Source: Azadirachta indica (lineage: Eukaryota > Streptophyta > Magnoliopsida > Sapindales > Meliaceae). Taken from it: a DNA stretch of 64,000 bases. The translations under genes and the position numbers were made by a program. The stretch's first letter is position 1. Each line of letters begins with the position of its first letter. The notes under the pieces are model-generated. The model was not told where the DNA came from. It saw only the letters and a list, made by a program, of their open reading frames with translations, and ran no database searches. The stretch covers positions 1,854,033 through 1,918,032 of the forward strand of contig CM040447.1 of assembly GCA_022749755.1 (NCBI GenBank). Reading direction: 5' to 3'. Shown here piece after piece: positions 33,690 to 46,258 of the stretch.

Positions 33690-34620
33690 TTTAGAGAGTT
33701 GTACTTTGGTTGCACATTAGTGATCATTTTAGAGGCCATATATAGGCCTATAGCGAAGTTTGACTTTATTGCTGTATATGACATTGAAGCAGTCAAGTTA
33801 TCGCTTTATTTCTTGCTTGAGTGATTATTGTTCGGGAAATACCACATATACCATTCAGACACTTGGTTGTTGTGGATATTAGATGATTGGGATGAGTTAA
33901 ATCAATATTTAGAGGGATTAGTTGCAGGGCATAACACCTTCTAATATTTAAGTAGAGCACTAAGGGTATAAGTTGCATACTACAACGAGAAAGAGGCAAA
34001 GGAGAAAGTGAAGGGGAAGATGCACTTAGTAAGTACAACGTGAAAGGATTCTTATTGTATTCTAGGTATATGTTAGGCTTTAGCTGTATAGTTTACACAA
34101 ACTTACATTACATTAGATGATGTACTAAGAATTACTATCTATAATATTTAATTCATTATTCTAAAATTGTCTTGCAAATTTGGATGAACAAGGTTATCTC
34201 CAGCACGAGACTAGAATTGGCATGACATATTAATCTCTACATTCCCTATATGCTTAGGTGATTGTCTACAAAAAAGAATGTTCGTACCAACGACAATATG
34301 ACTCACATAGTCAACAATGATTTGGTAAAGTTTCTTGTAACATTAGTATTATCATGCATTTAGTTATATGCATATACTATGAGAAATAACTGTTTTATTC
34401 TTGTGAAACCACTTGTTTATATGTTAGAGTCGACAGAGAAGGAGATAGACAAAATATATTGTATAACTGTAGACCATATTTAGTGCTTTTAGTGTGAATG
34501 CAGAGGTAACTTGCTCTTAGATGACGTCGTTGATGATATTGGAGGTAATGCTGGTGCAACAAAGGCATGGTAGGTGACCAAAACAAAGTAGGTAAATCAA
34601 AATTCTACATGACAAGGTTA
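33690..34620 (+). pseudogene. DUF1985-like gene fragment
   Basis: DUF1985 is found at the N-terminal side of Ulp1-type proteins carried by plant transposons. A reading on the plus strand gives KFDFIAVYDIEAVKLSLYF, a stop, then DDWDELNQYLEGLVAGHNTF (33,750-33,945) and, after an apparent intron, LQIWMNKVISSTRLELA and LSTKKNVRTND (about 34,170-34,295). A third piece near 34,430-34,560 reads STEKEIDKIYCITVDHI. In-frame stops make it non-functional. It lies downstream of the Ulp1-type exons, the reverse of the usual domain order, so it is from a second copy or a rearrangement. Confidence 0.6.
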
Positions 34621-36169
34621 ATTATTCATTTTCACATCAGCATTAATCTTATTAGCATTGGAGAAAAATACATGCTTATAGGTAACGTGCTTCGGATTAG
34701 GAAGCCTATATCCATGGGTGAAGGAGCTCAGCTTCTGTTTTACTAGCAATAGAGAAAAAATACACATTCACAAGTTAATTAAGAAAGCTAATCTAATTGT
34801 CTTTGAACTATAATTGAAAACTATCACTTTGTTGCATTTTTTTCCCCTCAAAATAGTACAGAAGATAACATGCTTTCTTCACACAATAACTAACTTCTTA
34901 ATAGAATTATGAAATTAGTTATACACATATGCAACCTTTTTCTAGCTTAGTAGCTCTTTTTTTAAGCTCAGTAGCTTTCTTTAAGTAACTGACCACCTGA
35001 AATTCTCCAAGTAACTTAACAGAATGTGAATCATTAGGTTCATAGGTTTTTTATTTTTTTTTTGAGTTTAATTATTTTTCTATGTTTTAATTAAAAACAA
35101 TTCCATGGAGATTGTTTGTTTTTAATTCTATTATGATAACCTTAAGGATTTAAATCTTTTAAGGGTTGTAAAGACTATTAAGTTTTTTCTTTACTAGAGA
35201 GGAACTTGATTTTCTTTGGAAAAAGAATCTTGGTTTGTTGAAGGGATTTTAAAGACATCAAAAGCAAAGGGATCTTGCAAAACAAGATAAAGTGAGAAGA
35301 TCCTACACAAATGTGATAACAAAGAGGGAGTCTTTGGTTTGTATAAGTTCATTGGCATTTGTATCATCTTATTTCTTAGTTGATTGTTTTTCTCCGTGAG
35401 TGACCTGGTGAAAGTAGGATTGGGAAATTCGAACAGCGTTAAAAAGTCTTTTTTGTGGTATGTTGATTTAATTAAATTATGAAGTTAATTGATATTGGTT
35501 AATTAATTAAGTATCAATTAAAATAAAAAATTAACCCTACCAATGAATATCAATAATAATGTTGTGAAGGTGAAGAACTATGAATTAATAATGATTAGCT
35601 ATGGATCTTTAGCAGCCACCTGCTTCTCTTATTTCTTGTTTGCTTATTAGCCAACAATTTGATTTTTCCTCTTTGAGTTACATTCAATTCAATTTAACAA
35701 ATTCTAACGCTTTAATAATTTTTCTTATTATGTTATAGTACTTTTGTGTAGAATATTTGAATCTTCATCAAATCAATAGTTGGCAACTACATTGCCTTCA
35801 TTGCCACTGCTTATTTTTTAAAAACTTTCAGATGCATCAGTTCTCTTGAATTTAGCTTCCATGCCTATGCTTATTGGAACTGACTATTGGTTTCTAAGTT
35901 GTAGCGGTATAGCTGAAAGTTCAACAAGTAAGAGAGAAATGGATTGGCTTTTCACTCATCCCTGTAGTACAATTTCCTAAGTAAATTTACTCTTAAGATA
36001 GTTTTCTTGCCTTTTGTTTCTTGCTTAGTAGTAGTTCCTTTTCACTTTTCCCTACTTTAGGGCTCTAAAATGCCAAAATACTAGCAAAAGCATTTGAGAA
36101 TTCAAGAATAATTTCTATAACTTGGCAATGGTATCCCAAGAAAATAGAATAATAAATATTAGTTTTAGG
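34621..36169. other. Unassigned intergenic DNA
   Basis: Moderately AT-rich. 35,780-35,985 gives a short open reading with ASVLLNLASMP and REMDWLFTHP that I do not recognise. 35,215-35,450 has a composition like an LTR U5 region but no pair was found. No clear gene. Confidence 0.4.
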
Positions 36170-37480
36170 TTGACCTTAGTGCCACATGAACTCATGTTTT
36201 GACGATTACAAAATAAACTGCTTAATCAAGTCAATGGGAAAGGAAAAATGCACAAACAATCACTTAAAGTTGAAGAATCAAATCACAAGTTTAGGGTATT
36301 AATGTTATATCCTTTTTTGTATGCTTGTATATGTTATTGTTGATGGTAATTGTGTAAGCTCACTTTTTGATGCACAAATATGTTTTCAAAAAGATTTATT
36401 TGCAAAAGCTATAGTGCATAATTTCTACTAGATTATTCCTCATCAATTTGCAAATATAGGCATGTGAAAATATTTTATTTTTGAATTAAAGTATTTCTTG
36501 ACCAAAATACAAGTTTTGAAATCTCAAAAATGGACGAAAATGAAAATACTTGAAACCTAGAAGATGGACCGAATTACAAGATTTTAAAACCTTGGAATGG
36601 AATAAAATGCAAAATTTTCAAACCTATCAGAAAATCAGTTTATTTAAGTTAAAATTGTTTCAACTTAGTTCAACCTAGTCAATTCGGTTTATTATGGTTA
36701 ATCTGAACTAGTGAACAATGAAAATGAGAGGTAGAACACTTGCAAAATCTAGTCAACCGAACTTTGCTATCTAGTCGACTGAATTAGGTGAATCGGTTGA
36801 TTGAATTTCTACATTTGGTTTCTTCCCTTTTCGCCTTGGATCTAGTTAGCAGAATCTACCCAACGGTTTACTGAATTGACTTAATTTTGAAATTTCATGC
36901 GTTTAACAAACTAGTTTTCTAATATAACTATATATTAAATTATTTTAAACATTGAAACAATATTTTGAACATTTTATCAAAAACCCTAAATGCTTTCAAA
37001 TCTCCTTTAGCTTTAAAATCATATTTGGAGCTTACACATTGTAAATATAATATTCTACACACCTTACTTTCTCATTTGTAATCATTTGCAGGTGTAAAAC
37101 CTTTTGCTACACTTTTACTACTCGAAATCAAGTGAAAGAAGCGATCTTTGACTTGATATTAAATGATGAGATTAAGTGATTGAGAGTTAAATTACTTGTA
37201 AAGTTTAAAGGAGAGCCCAAAATCTCTTTTAGTGTATTTGAAATCTTGGGTATTCAAGGCTTGTTCATAGTGAAGTCTTTAAGAGAAACTTGAAGGAGTG
37301 GATGCAGGTAAGGTTGTGTTGAACCACTATAATTTTTAGTGTGTTTGCTCTCCTTACTCTCTTTTATCTTTTATTTTTGCACATTAGTGACATTGTGGTT
37401 ATATTGAAATATTTGAATTTCTTGTAATAATTTTTCGAAACTTAATTCACCACCCTTTTAAGTTACTCATTGGCATTTCA
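36170..37480 (+). mobile_element. Copia SIRE/Maximus-type LTR (single copy seen)
   Basis: Starts near TTGACCTTAGTGCCACATGA with CTCATGTTTTGACGAT, as in SIRE-type LTRs. The U5 side carries GAGTGGATGCAGGTAAG and TTGAACCACTATAA. It ends at about 37,480 (GGCATTTCA), directly before TTGATATTAGAGC (37,482-37,494), a degraded TTGGTATCAGAGC primer site. About 1.3 kb is normal for this lineage. No second LTR is in the window. Confidence 0.7.
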
Positions 37481-37481
37481 A

Positions 37482-37975
37482 TTGATATTAGAGCTTGATT
37501 ATCTTAAGTAGAACTTAAATATCTATAAGAGATCATGGCAACCCTAAGATACTTTGAGGAATAATCCACATCTAGGCCTCAATTTCTTTTTATGGGAATG
37601 ATTAGCATATTGAAGGCTAGAATAAAAATATTCCTATAAGCTACCAATTTTGAGTTTTGAAAAGTAGTTAATGGGGGCCTTTACATTCCCACAAGGCTAA
37701 ATGAAAAAAGAGAGAATGTATTTAAGTCTAAAGTTGAGTGCGATGAAGTTGATAAGAGAGGTATCTACATAAATGCCAAGGAAGTCAATGCTTTTAAATA
37801 TGTCATAGATAAAAAGGAATTTCGTATGATTCTAATTATGAAAGTGCTTATGAAATTTGGCATGCATTAGAAGTAGTCTATAAGAGAACTAGTCAAGTCA
37901 AAGAATCCAAGATTAGTAGACTTACTAGACAATACATATTGTTCAAGATGGAATCACCTGAATCTATATATATTG
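37482..37975 (+). pseudogene. SIRE-type copia gag stub, truncated
   Basis: From the ATG near 37,535 the reading MATLRYFEE is followed, with stops, by KARIKIFL, VVNGGLYIPTRLNEKRE, VDKRGIYINAKEVNAF and KYVIDKKEFRM, a recognisable SIRE gag start. The homology stops near 37,975, where the LTR of the next element begins. Protease, integrase, RT and RNase H are missing. Confidence 0.75.
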
Positions 37976-38716
37976 TTTGGGAAAAGGTACTCCAAGGTCA
38001 ACGAAGCCTAATACCGAGGAGTACCAGGGTCATTTCAACTGAGTTGAAGAGGACAAATAATATGGTTTGCCTCAGTGCAGCCCACGTGATATCTTGACGC
38101 AAATTTCCATTGACATCAGATAGTTAGTCCAGCTTAGTTCCAAATATTAAGTTTGGGTGAGAGGAAGGTTTCTACCTCAAAAATTCATGGAAATAACCTC
38201 TAGTGAGAAACTCGCAGAAAGATCATGGGGATAACCTCTCCTAAAAACTCCCACCGCAATGAACCAACACCCGAATATGTCGGAGGAAGCCTTGGTTTTT
38301 AGCCTACAAAGATTGTAAGCTTGGGAGGAAATTAAAGACCTACTTGGGGAAATTTTCCAAAAATGAACTAGCTGCAGCTAGATGGCGAGAAAATCGCGAA
38401 ATAACCACCTAAAATCCCTCTCATGAAAATCTCACAAGTTTTGACCTCTTTACATGATATAGTGGAAGTAGATTTAAATTGAACATATAAAAGGTGAAAA
38501 ACAATAGAGACAGGTATGTCGAAGCTTTCTACCTTTACTAAAACTCTATCAACTTCTTATCTCACTAATTTTCTTATTAGAAAACCATCTATGACTTAAG
38601 CATTAGAGGCCTGAAAACTGGCTTTCCTCTGATTGTGTTTCCTTTTACAGATTTATCCACGACACAACAGCGGATTTGTTCTTGGATGTCGGATTGTTAA
38701 AATTCAGCATCAATAG
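37976..38716 (+). repeat. 5' LTR of Tat-type gypsy element A
   Basis: A less AT-rich stretch between the SIRE gag stub and a gypsy primer-site-like word. The start is inferred from where SIRE homology ends; the end is inferred from CAGTGTTGTCTGTAGGAA-type sequence at about 38,718. The partner LTR would lie in or beyond the 45,686-45,785 gap, so the ends cannot be confirmed. Confidence 0.5.
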
Positions 38717-41700
38717 CTAGTGTTGTCTGTAGGAAGCTGGACAACAAGCCATTCAAGTTCAAGTTTCTCCCATCACTTATTGACCAAACAGGAAAATGAC
38801 TATAGAAACCTTTAAAGTAACAGCCATTAGAAAGAATTGGCTGTGAGGAAGAATCAGTAGATCTAACCTCTCGTGCGAATGAACAAGAAGAGGAGTCTGT
38901 ACTTGATAAAGAATCTAACTCTAGAGCAAATTTTGATGTATACCAACTCAGCCAAGGCGCCACATGCCTAGAAACAGAAGAGATGACTCAATCATAGAAG
39001 AAATTGAAAGATAGTCGAAGGCAATATATGGAAAAAGAAAAAGAAATGAAGTTGTTGAAGAGTAAGCCGAGTTACCTTGAACAAGAGCTTAGTAAGCTTA
39101 AAAGGATTATTCATGGGAAAGAAAGAATTACTTAATCTCTTAGTATGCTAGGCCAACTAGAATGAGGAAGACGACTTCCTAGAAGAGGGTTATGAAGCCA
39201 CGAGTGATCTACCATTTGAAAGCAAATTCGAAAAGGAGGTCAAGTGTAAGCAGGCCATCAAAGAAAAACCCTACTTGGAGGAAAAGGTATAGTAAATCTT
39301 AAAGAGGGAAACCACAGGTCGTTTCGCAACACACAACAAAAGAGCTATTGCACATGAACCCAAATATGCTAGTTATAATACTAAATAGGCCAACGCACAT
39401 ACTTACGTGTACCTAGCTCAATCAAGAAAATTCAAAACATGCCCTTGAGTAGAGTATGAATTTATTTGACATACGGTCTTATCTGGACCAAAATGTCAAA
39501 ATGATAAGAATTTGTCTGTGTAGGCAAATCTAGACGGACACTACAAACCAACATCAAAATGAGATTCAGGGTGAGAACATTGTGGGGCTAGTGATAAGTA
39601 GATAATACATGGAGGAATGTATAAAAAAGGCGATGGAAGAACTTGAAGCTACAAGAAAGCAAGAATAGCAACAACGAAATGATTCAAAAAGTTCAAGATT
39701 CATCTTGGGTTCTATTTTTACAAGAGAAATTGTGAACCTAACCCTACCTCATAAATTCAAGATGCCTTAAATCACGCCTTACATGGAAAAGTTTGACCTT
39801 ACGCTTCCAGTAGAACTGTTTCAAGAAATGATGCAAATTTAGGCGTTGACTAAGGTTTAGATGTGTAGGCTTTTTCCCTTGACTTTGGAGGGGCAGGCAA
39901 AGAAATGGTATCAAAATTTAAAACTTCGTATTATAGGGAGTTTCAATAAGATAAAAGACTTTATTCTAAATGTACATTAGACTTTATTAAAATAAAAGAC
40001 TTTAAATTAGGGCCAGCAAGTATAGCTTTGTATGAATTCGGGGAGTCTTGTATTATGCCTCTAGGTGCTGTACAGTTGCCAGTCACTATAGATAGTCCTC
40101 CTTATCAAAACATTACCATGGTGACTTTCTAGGTAGTAGATCTAAAAATGCACTATATCATTATTTTAGGAAGGCCGTTTCTGAGACTAACAAAAGCAGC
40201 TGAGTGCATACATTATTTAAAGCTTAAATTCCAAACTAAGAATGGCATTGGCGTGGTTTGAAGAGATTAGAAAGAAGCTAGAAGTTGCTTTGCAATATCC
40301 TTGAAGAAGTTCTATTGTATTACCAAACGACCTTTAGAAAAGGTATAGTAGAATAACAACATATAAAATCTTGAACATACAAAAATCCTAGAACAACTAA
40401 ACAAGAAGTCTGGCCAGAAAGAAAGAAGGCTTGTGGTAGAACCTGTAGAAAAGCTAGAAAATGTTGTTTTGCATTGCAAAAATCTCTAGAAGACAGCCAA
40501 GATTAAGTCACAATTGCCCAAGGTAGAGAAGGAGAAGCTCAGAAGGTTCCTAAGGGAATATAGTTGTGTTTTTACTTGGATGTATGAGAACATATAAGGC
40601 ATTGATCTAAAGATAATTTCCTATTGACCTACCACAAACCTTACTTTCAAACCTATTAAACAGAGAAGAAGAATATTTAATTAGGAAAAGAGAGAGGCAA
40701 TAAAAGTCGAGGTAGAGAAATTATTGAAAGCAAAGTTTATTTGAGAAGTCTATTACCCATAGCGGATTACTAATGTGGTCATGATGAAGAGAGCTGATGG
40801 GAAATGGAGGATGCGTGTAGACTTCATAAATCTCAAAAAAACTTGTCCTAGGGATGGTTTCCACTTCTTTAAATAGATTAGTTAGCAAATTCTACGACTG
40901 GACATGGTTTTTTGAGTTTCATGGATCCCTTATTGGGGCATAATTAGATAAGAATGTATGAGTCAAATAAAGAGAAAACATCATTCGTAACGGATCAGGG
41001 ACTATATTGCTATAAGGTAATACCTTTCATATTGAAGAATGCAGGAGCAACTTTCCAAAGATTGGTTTCCAAAGGTTGGTGAACAAAGTATTTAAGCCCC
41101 TGGTTGAGAATATAATGGAAGTCTATATGGATGATATGATCACTAAATTAGAAAAGGTGAAGAACCATGTTCAAGTTCTAAGAAGGACTTTTTCGCTTTC
41201 AAGCAGAACATGGAGAGATGCCTTTGGCGTTAGCTCAGGCAAATTCCTAGGTTTCATGTCAATAAGTGCAGCATAAAGGCCAACCTACAAAAAATAAAAG
41301 TGATCCTAGACATGAAATGACCTTCGACCTTAAGAGAACTACAAAACTTAATGAAGAGGTTGGTTGCCTTAAGTAGATTCATTTTAAAGGCCATTGACAA
41401 ATGCTTTCAATTCTTTTAGGTTATAGAGAAAGGAAAACATATGAAATAGACCAAAGAATATGAGTCAAGCATTCAGGAGTTGAAGGAGTATCTATTAAAC
41501 ACACCACATCTTATAAGCCCACAAGTGGGTAAAGTGCTTTACCTCTATCTAGCAATAACAAATCAATACGGTAAGCTCTGTACTAGTGAAAAAAGACTAT
41601 AAAAAGATGCATTGGCCAATTTATTACACCAGCAAATCACTCCTCGATATAGAGATAAGACACTCACCTTTGAAAAAACTAGGTTTAGTGCTAGTGTTAA

Positions 41701-43460
41701 TTGGAAGGAAGCTCTATTCTTATTTTCAGGCACAACACATTGTGGTTTTGACTGACCAGCTATTATAGCAAATTTTTCATAGGCCAGACCTCTTTGGTAG
41801 ACTAGTAAAATAGTCTATAAAACTTAGTGAGTTTGATATTGACTACAAAACCCGAAAAGCTATCATAGCTCAAGCTCTAGCAGATTTCATAATAGAAAGG
41901 TCAATTATGGAGGAAATAATCCTAGTTCTAATTAATCTTCACTTGGCGACTCTATATTGGTAAAGCATCTAATTGATAATGAACAGAGCAAGAATTGTCC
42001 TTGTAGGGCTATAGGGGGTAGATCTTGTAGAGACTCTCTGATTTCAAAAGGTTGATTGAAAAAATGAAAATGGAAAGGGTTTCCAAGTCCAAAAACTCAC
42101 AGGTCTATGCTTTGGCTAAAATAGTGTCTTTATTTTAGGGAAAAACATCGAGAGCCATACCCATTGAGCTCTTGCATTATAAAAGTGTGGATCAAAAAAC
42201 TCCTATCGAAGTTTTAGTAGCTAAAGTAGCTCTAGAGACGATATAGATGGACCCCATTAAAGCCTATATCTAGATTGAGAAATTGTTAGAAGATAAGGAT
42301 GAAACCAAAAAGATTAAAAATAGTTCCACCAAATATGGCATCATTGACGGGCTGTTGTACAAAAGAAGTTTTAAACAACCGTACCTGAGGTGCTTGACGT
42401 TAAAAGAAGAAGATTATATACTTAAAAAGTCCACATGAGGATTTGTAGAGATCATCCAGGCATCAATCTTAGCCCATTGGGTGTGAAGGCAAGAATATTA
42501 TTGGCGCACATTACACCAAGATGCCACCTGGGTAGTTAAATCTTGTTGGGATGCCAAATTCATAGTGATGTGCCAAAATAGAAATCCGAGAAGGTCACGA
42601 CACTTCTAAGCCCATGGCCATTTGTACAATGAAGGTTAGATCTATTGGCCTATTGCCTATTGGATAGATTGAAAAATAAAGTATATTATGGTGCAAATTG
42701 ACTACTTCACCAAATGGGTTGAAGCGGAGTCTTTAGCGAAAATCACAGAACAACATACTATGATATTCATTGAGCTAAACATAGTTTACAGGTTCGGGAT
42801 ATTGCATTCCATCATTATTGACAATGGGAAGCAGTTTGACAATAAGATATTCAGAAGATTTTGTTTTGACCTGAACATTGATTGAGATTCGTGTCTTCTC
42901 TCTCCCAAAGGTAAATTGACAAGTGGAAGTTTTAAACAAGAACATCAAGAAAGTCTTAAGGAAAAGGCGGGATGATCATAAAAAGGCATGGCTGGATGAG
43001 TTGCTTTAAGTGTTATGGACTTATAAAACCACTGCCCAATCTTTAATCGGTGAAACACTTTATTCGTTGGCCTTTGGTTTTGAACCAATAATCCTTGTTA
43101 AAATTAGGGCTCCCATATTTTGGATCAGGCATTTTGAAATGAAGAACTTATGTGTAATGACATAGATTTACTTAAGGAAAAGAGAGATCAAGTGCTAGTG
43201 AAATTGGTTGTATATTAGCAGAAAGTGGTCAAATACTATAATAAGAAAGTTCACTCCAAGATGTTCCAGGTGAGAGATCTTGTATTGGGATGAATCACGT
43301 TGAATAAAAGAAATCCTGAGGAAGAAGTAATGAGGGCGAACTGAAAAGGACCCTAAAAGGTCATTAGAATCGTTCAACTGAAGGTGTACAAGCTCTAGTA
43401 TTCGGATCGAAGAAAGGTGAAAAAGTCTTGGAATGTTGAGATGTTAAAGGTGTATTATCC
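38717..43460 (+). pseudogene. Tat-lineage Ty3/gypsy polyprotein A, heavily decayed
   Basis: Order seen on the plus strand: primer-site-like word TAGTGTTGTCTGTAGGAA; Glu/Lys-rich gag N-terminus (38,900-39,660); gag core CRLFPLTLEGQAKKWYQNLK (about 39,865); protease region with GRPFLRLTKAAECIHYLKLK (about 40,165); reverse transcriptase (40,690-41,330) with ADGKWRMRVDFINLKKTCP and a disrupted active site; RNase H (41,590-41,900) with IYYTSKSL and IDYKTRKAIIAQALADFI; integrase core (42,690-42,880) with IDYFTKWVEAESLAKITEQ and IIDNGKQFDN; C-terminus with KAWLDELL to 43,460. Dozens of stops and frame breaks. The gag to protease distance is short, so a deletion near 39,955-40,000 is likely. Confidence 0.85.
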
Positions 43461-43744
43461 TTAAACCAAAAAAAAAAAAAATCTATGTAACAAGTTTATT
43501 ATTGATTAATTCAGTCAAACTTTATTTTTTCCTTTATGTATACTTGAAATATGCTTTGGTTAATTGTATGATGTGAGTACTTGGATAGAGAAGGACGTAT
43601 ATGCACACCCATATACATGCATATGCAACAAAGAGAAAGGTAACCCTTTTGGTCAACTTTAGAAACATATCGAGAAAGGCAACCTTCTTGGTCAACTTTA
43701 GAGATATATCAGATCAGACAATGTCTAGTTGAGATTCAAGTTAG
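43461..43744 (+). other. Post-pol spacer of Tat element A
   Basis: A-run at 43,470-43,483, then AT-rich non-coding DNA with a two-fold repeat of AACC/TTTTGGTCAACTTTAGA (43,650 and 43,690). It leads into the minisatellite. Confidence 0.5.
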
Positions 43745-44170
43745 GTGAAAAATGTGCCCTCGCTCATTTAAAAAGGAAGAGTACTTGAGAACCTATGTCA
43801 TGAAATTCTCAACCCAAGCCTATTATTATCTCATATTGGGTGAAAAATATGCCCTAGCTTAGTTGAAAAAAGGAGAGTACTTGAGAACCCATCTCAAAAA
43901 ATTCTCAACCTGAGCCCAATATTATCCTATATCGGGTGAAAAATGTGCCCTCACTTGGTTTAGAAAAAAAGAAAACTTGAGAACCCATCTCAGAAAATTT
44001 TTAACTTGAGCCCATTATTATCTTACATCAGGTGAGAATTGTGCCATTGCTTAGTTAAAAAGAAAAGTTACTCAAGAAAAATTGTGCCTTTGCTTAGTTG
44101 AAGAGAAAGATGCTCAAGAGTCTATCTCATGAAGCTTTAAAGCTAAGCACATTAATTACTCACGTGGAGT
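43745..44170 (+). repeat. Tat A 3' minisatellite, 95-96 bp period
   Basis: Unit starts GTGAAAAATGTGCCCT occur at 43,745, 43,840, 43,936 and 44,032, then a shortened partial unit at about 44,077. Each unit carries GAGAACCCATCTCA and CTCAACC...CCCATTATTATC. Hypervariable tandem repeats between pol and the 3' LTR are known for Tat/Ogre-type gypsy elements. Confidence 0.9.
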
Positions 44171-44565
44171 AAGAAATACTCTCAAGAAGTAAGTGACATA
44201 TGATAACTTCTTCTAAACTATTTTGTCATATATTCGAACCTTGTTCTATTTTATCTTATTGTGTGATGATATAAATGATTGTCCTGGATTGCATTATACT
44301 TTGTATAAGAGTGATCAAAATTGTTTCAATATTGATTCAGGTCAGGCTTATTTGAAATATTTATGCGCAAAGACTTTTTTAACCAAGCATGCAATGACAA
44401 TAAAAGGTAAAAATATAGCTAGTCTGTTAAAATAGAACCCCTCCACTTGGGGGTTCAAATTTGTACAAACCAAAACGTCCCACTTAAGGGCTCAAGTTCA
44501 TAATAATTAAAATCATACAATCTAAAGGTTCAAGTTCATGCAAAAAAAAAAAAAAAACATATTCT
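44171..44565. other. Spacer between minisatellite and antisense frame
   Basis: AT-rich, with three rough copies of CTTGGGGGTTCAA / AAGGGCTCAAGTTCAT / AAAGGTTCAAGTTCATGC at 44,445-44,540 and an A-run at 44,540. No gene was recognised. Confidence 0.45.
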
Positions 44566-44569
44566 TGTT

Positions 44570-45685
44570 GGTCCGCCTTTATCGCCTAGACCCTTAGGAT
44601 TAGAATTTGCTTCATCTTTATTGTCATCGCCTTTATTGTTCAATTCCCTATTTTCTTCCTAAGGAGAGGCTTCGAGTACTGGAGGTTTGTGACCAAGTGT
44701 CTTGTAAATTAGGTTGAAGTCATAGTTGGGATCAAGAGCTCTTAATGCCATGTAGGTCAGATCAGCTTTTTCGTTGATCTTGATTTCCTTTTCAAAGCTT
44801 AGCTTTGCCTCGACATTTTTAGTACCTTAACTGCTTTTTTGCCTCACTTCTTAATAGCTCTAACTTGTTGCTTTAGTTGTTTGATCTTGTGATCAAGCTT
44901 TAGCTAGTTTACACATAGCTTAGAAATTTTGAGCTCAAGATTCTCCCTCTCCTAGGCTTAACCCTTTCTCTCTTCAATAAGTTTGGCTTCAGCTATGTAC
45001 CAATCTAGTATGCAATTGCCAAGATCTCCAGCCAAAGAATCCCTTTCCTTTCTTAGCAAGGCAACTGTCTCATCCGTTGAAGCAACAGCGACACAATTTT
45101 TCTTAATCTTTTCCTTGTGAAAAGTGAACAAGTACTTGACCTAGAAATATATAGACAAAGAGCAAAATGAGTTATTCATAATTGAAGTAAACTAAAAAAG
45201 GGATATTTCAGAAGTTAAGTATTAAAGATTTATCTTTGAAATGGCCTGACGAGCCATTTCTAACACTTCCTCAATAGACTTCTCCTCCCAGTCTTTAGAT
45301 TTTGCAGGGGATATCATGGTGGCCATATTATTTAAAGAGGAAAGGAGATGTTGAAAATGAACTCTTTTAGCCCTGCGAATGTCCAGCTCGACCAGTTTTT
45401 CCCATTCAATAGCTATAGGTGGAGGAGCGTTGTTTTCTTTTTGATCGGGTCAAAGTGGGTTTCATATTCGATGTTTCCCTCCTTCTCAATCTTATCAAAG
45501 ACCCGTTTCCCTTTCCCCTTGAGGGCCACATGCTTTACCCTAGTTTTCTTTTTTCAACTCTAGTCTGTAGGGAGGAGATTTTAGGTCTACCTTTTTTAAG
45601 CCAGGTCCTTGGGTATAGGTACATCCTTTTTAGTCTTGCCAAGTGTTTTGCCTTTTGGTAGGGCAGAGGCACTTTTTTTGGGTTT
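44570..45685 (-). pseudogene. Antisense coiled-coil-like frame of Tat element A
   Basis: The minus-strand reading gives charged, heptad-like stretches: LPKGKTLGKTKKDVP near the gap, KDWEEKSIEEVLEMARQ (from about 45,315), LLRKERDSLAGDLGN (about 45,050) and EIKINEKADLTYMALRALD (about 44,780). A splice-acceptor-like TTTCTAG near 45,142 and stops between pieces suggest an intron and decay. Some Tat-lineage elements (Grande, RIRE2 types) carry an antisense reading frame between pol and the 3' LTR. Position and strand fit that; product function is unknown. The pieces do not form one intact frame. Confidence 0.5.
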
Positions 45686-45785
45686 NNNNNNNNNNNNNNN
45701 NNNNNNNNNNNNNNNNNNNNNNNNNNNNNNNNNNNNNNNNNNNNNNNNNNNNNNNNNNNNNNNNNNNNNNNNNNNNNNNNNNNNN
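45686..45785. other. Assembly gap (100 N)
   Basis: Exactly 100 N. It hides the start of the Athila 5' LTR and, by inference, the 3' LTR of Tat element A. True size unknown. Confidence 0.99.
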
Positions 45786-46076
45786 TTCAAAGTGTAAATT
45801 GATATATTCCAATATTGATGATTAGTTGAAAAATTCTGATGGTAGATGTTAACTTAGACCATGTTTTATTTTGATATTCAAATTTGAATTGTTCCTTAAT
45901 TGTTTTCTTAAAACTGTTTTCCTTATAGTCAAAACCCCCCGCCCCCCCAATCCTTGTTCACGTAGCCATAAAATTAGGTTAGATATCCTCCGTAAGAACG
46001 ATCCTTACTCACATCACTACATGTATCTTGTTTAGGAGTTTAGGTTTTACTTTTGGCTGTCTGCGACAGCAAACCA
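45786..46076 (+). repeat. 3' part of the Athila left LTR
   Basis: Aligns base by base with 52,483-52,788 apart from scattered substitutions and one indel of about 14 bp (TTCTTTTGATTGAT present only on the right). It ends near ACCA and contains a C-rich run (45,936-45,949). The upstream part is in the gap. Confidence 0.85.
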
Positions 46077-46258
46077 AATTTTGGCATCGTTGCCGAGGAG
46101 TTTTCTAGTTGAATTTTATGCTATTTGTGATCCTTATTTCATTCTAAAAAAAAAGAGAAGAAAATATCACTTTGATTGTGTTTTAGGGTAGAATTTTTTA
46201 TTATAGATTTTTCCTGATTTGTTTTGTCTTTTTTTATAATTTATTAGAGTTTCCTTGA

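Noticed and set aside
33700..33725. ACATTAGTG as a CACTA right terminus for the 21.39-kb element
   Set aside because: The sequence next to it does not match the left TIR (CACTACTAAAAAAT), so the match is only five bases.
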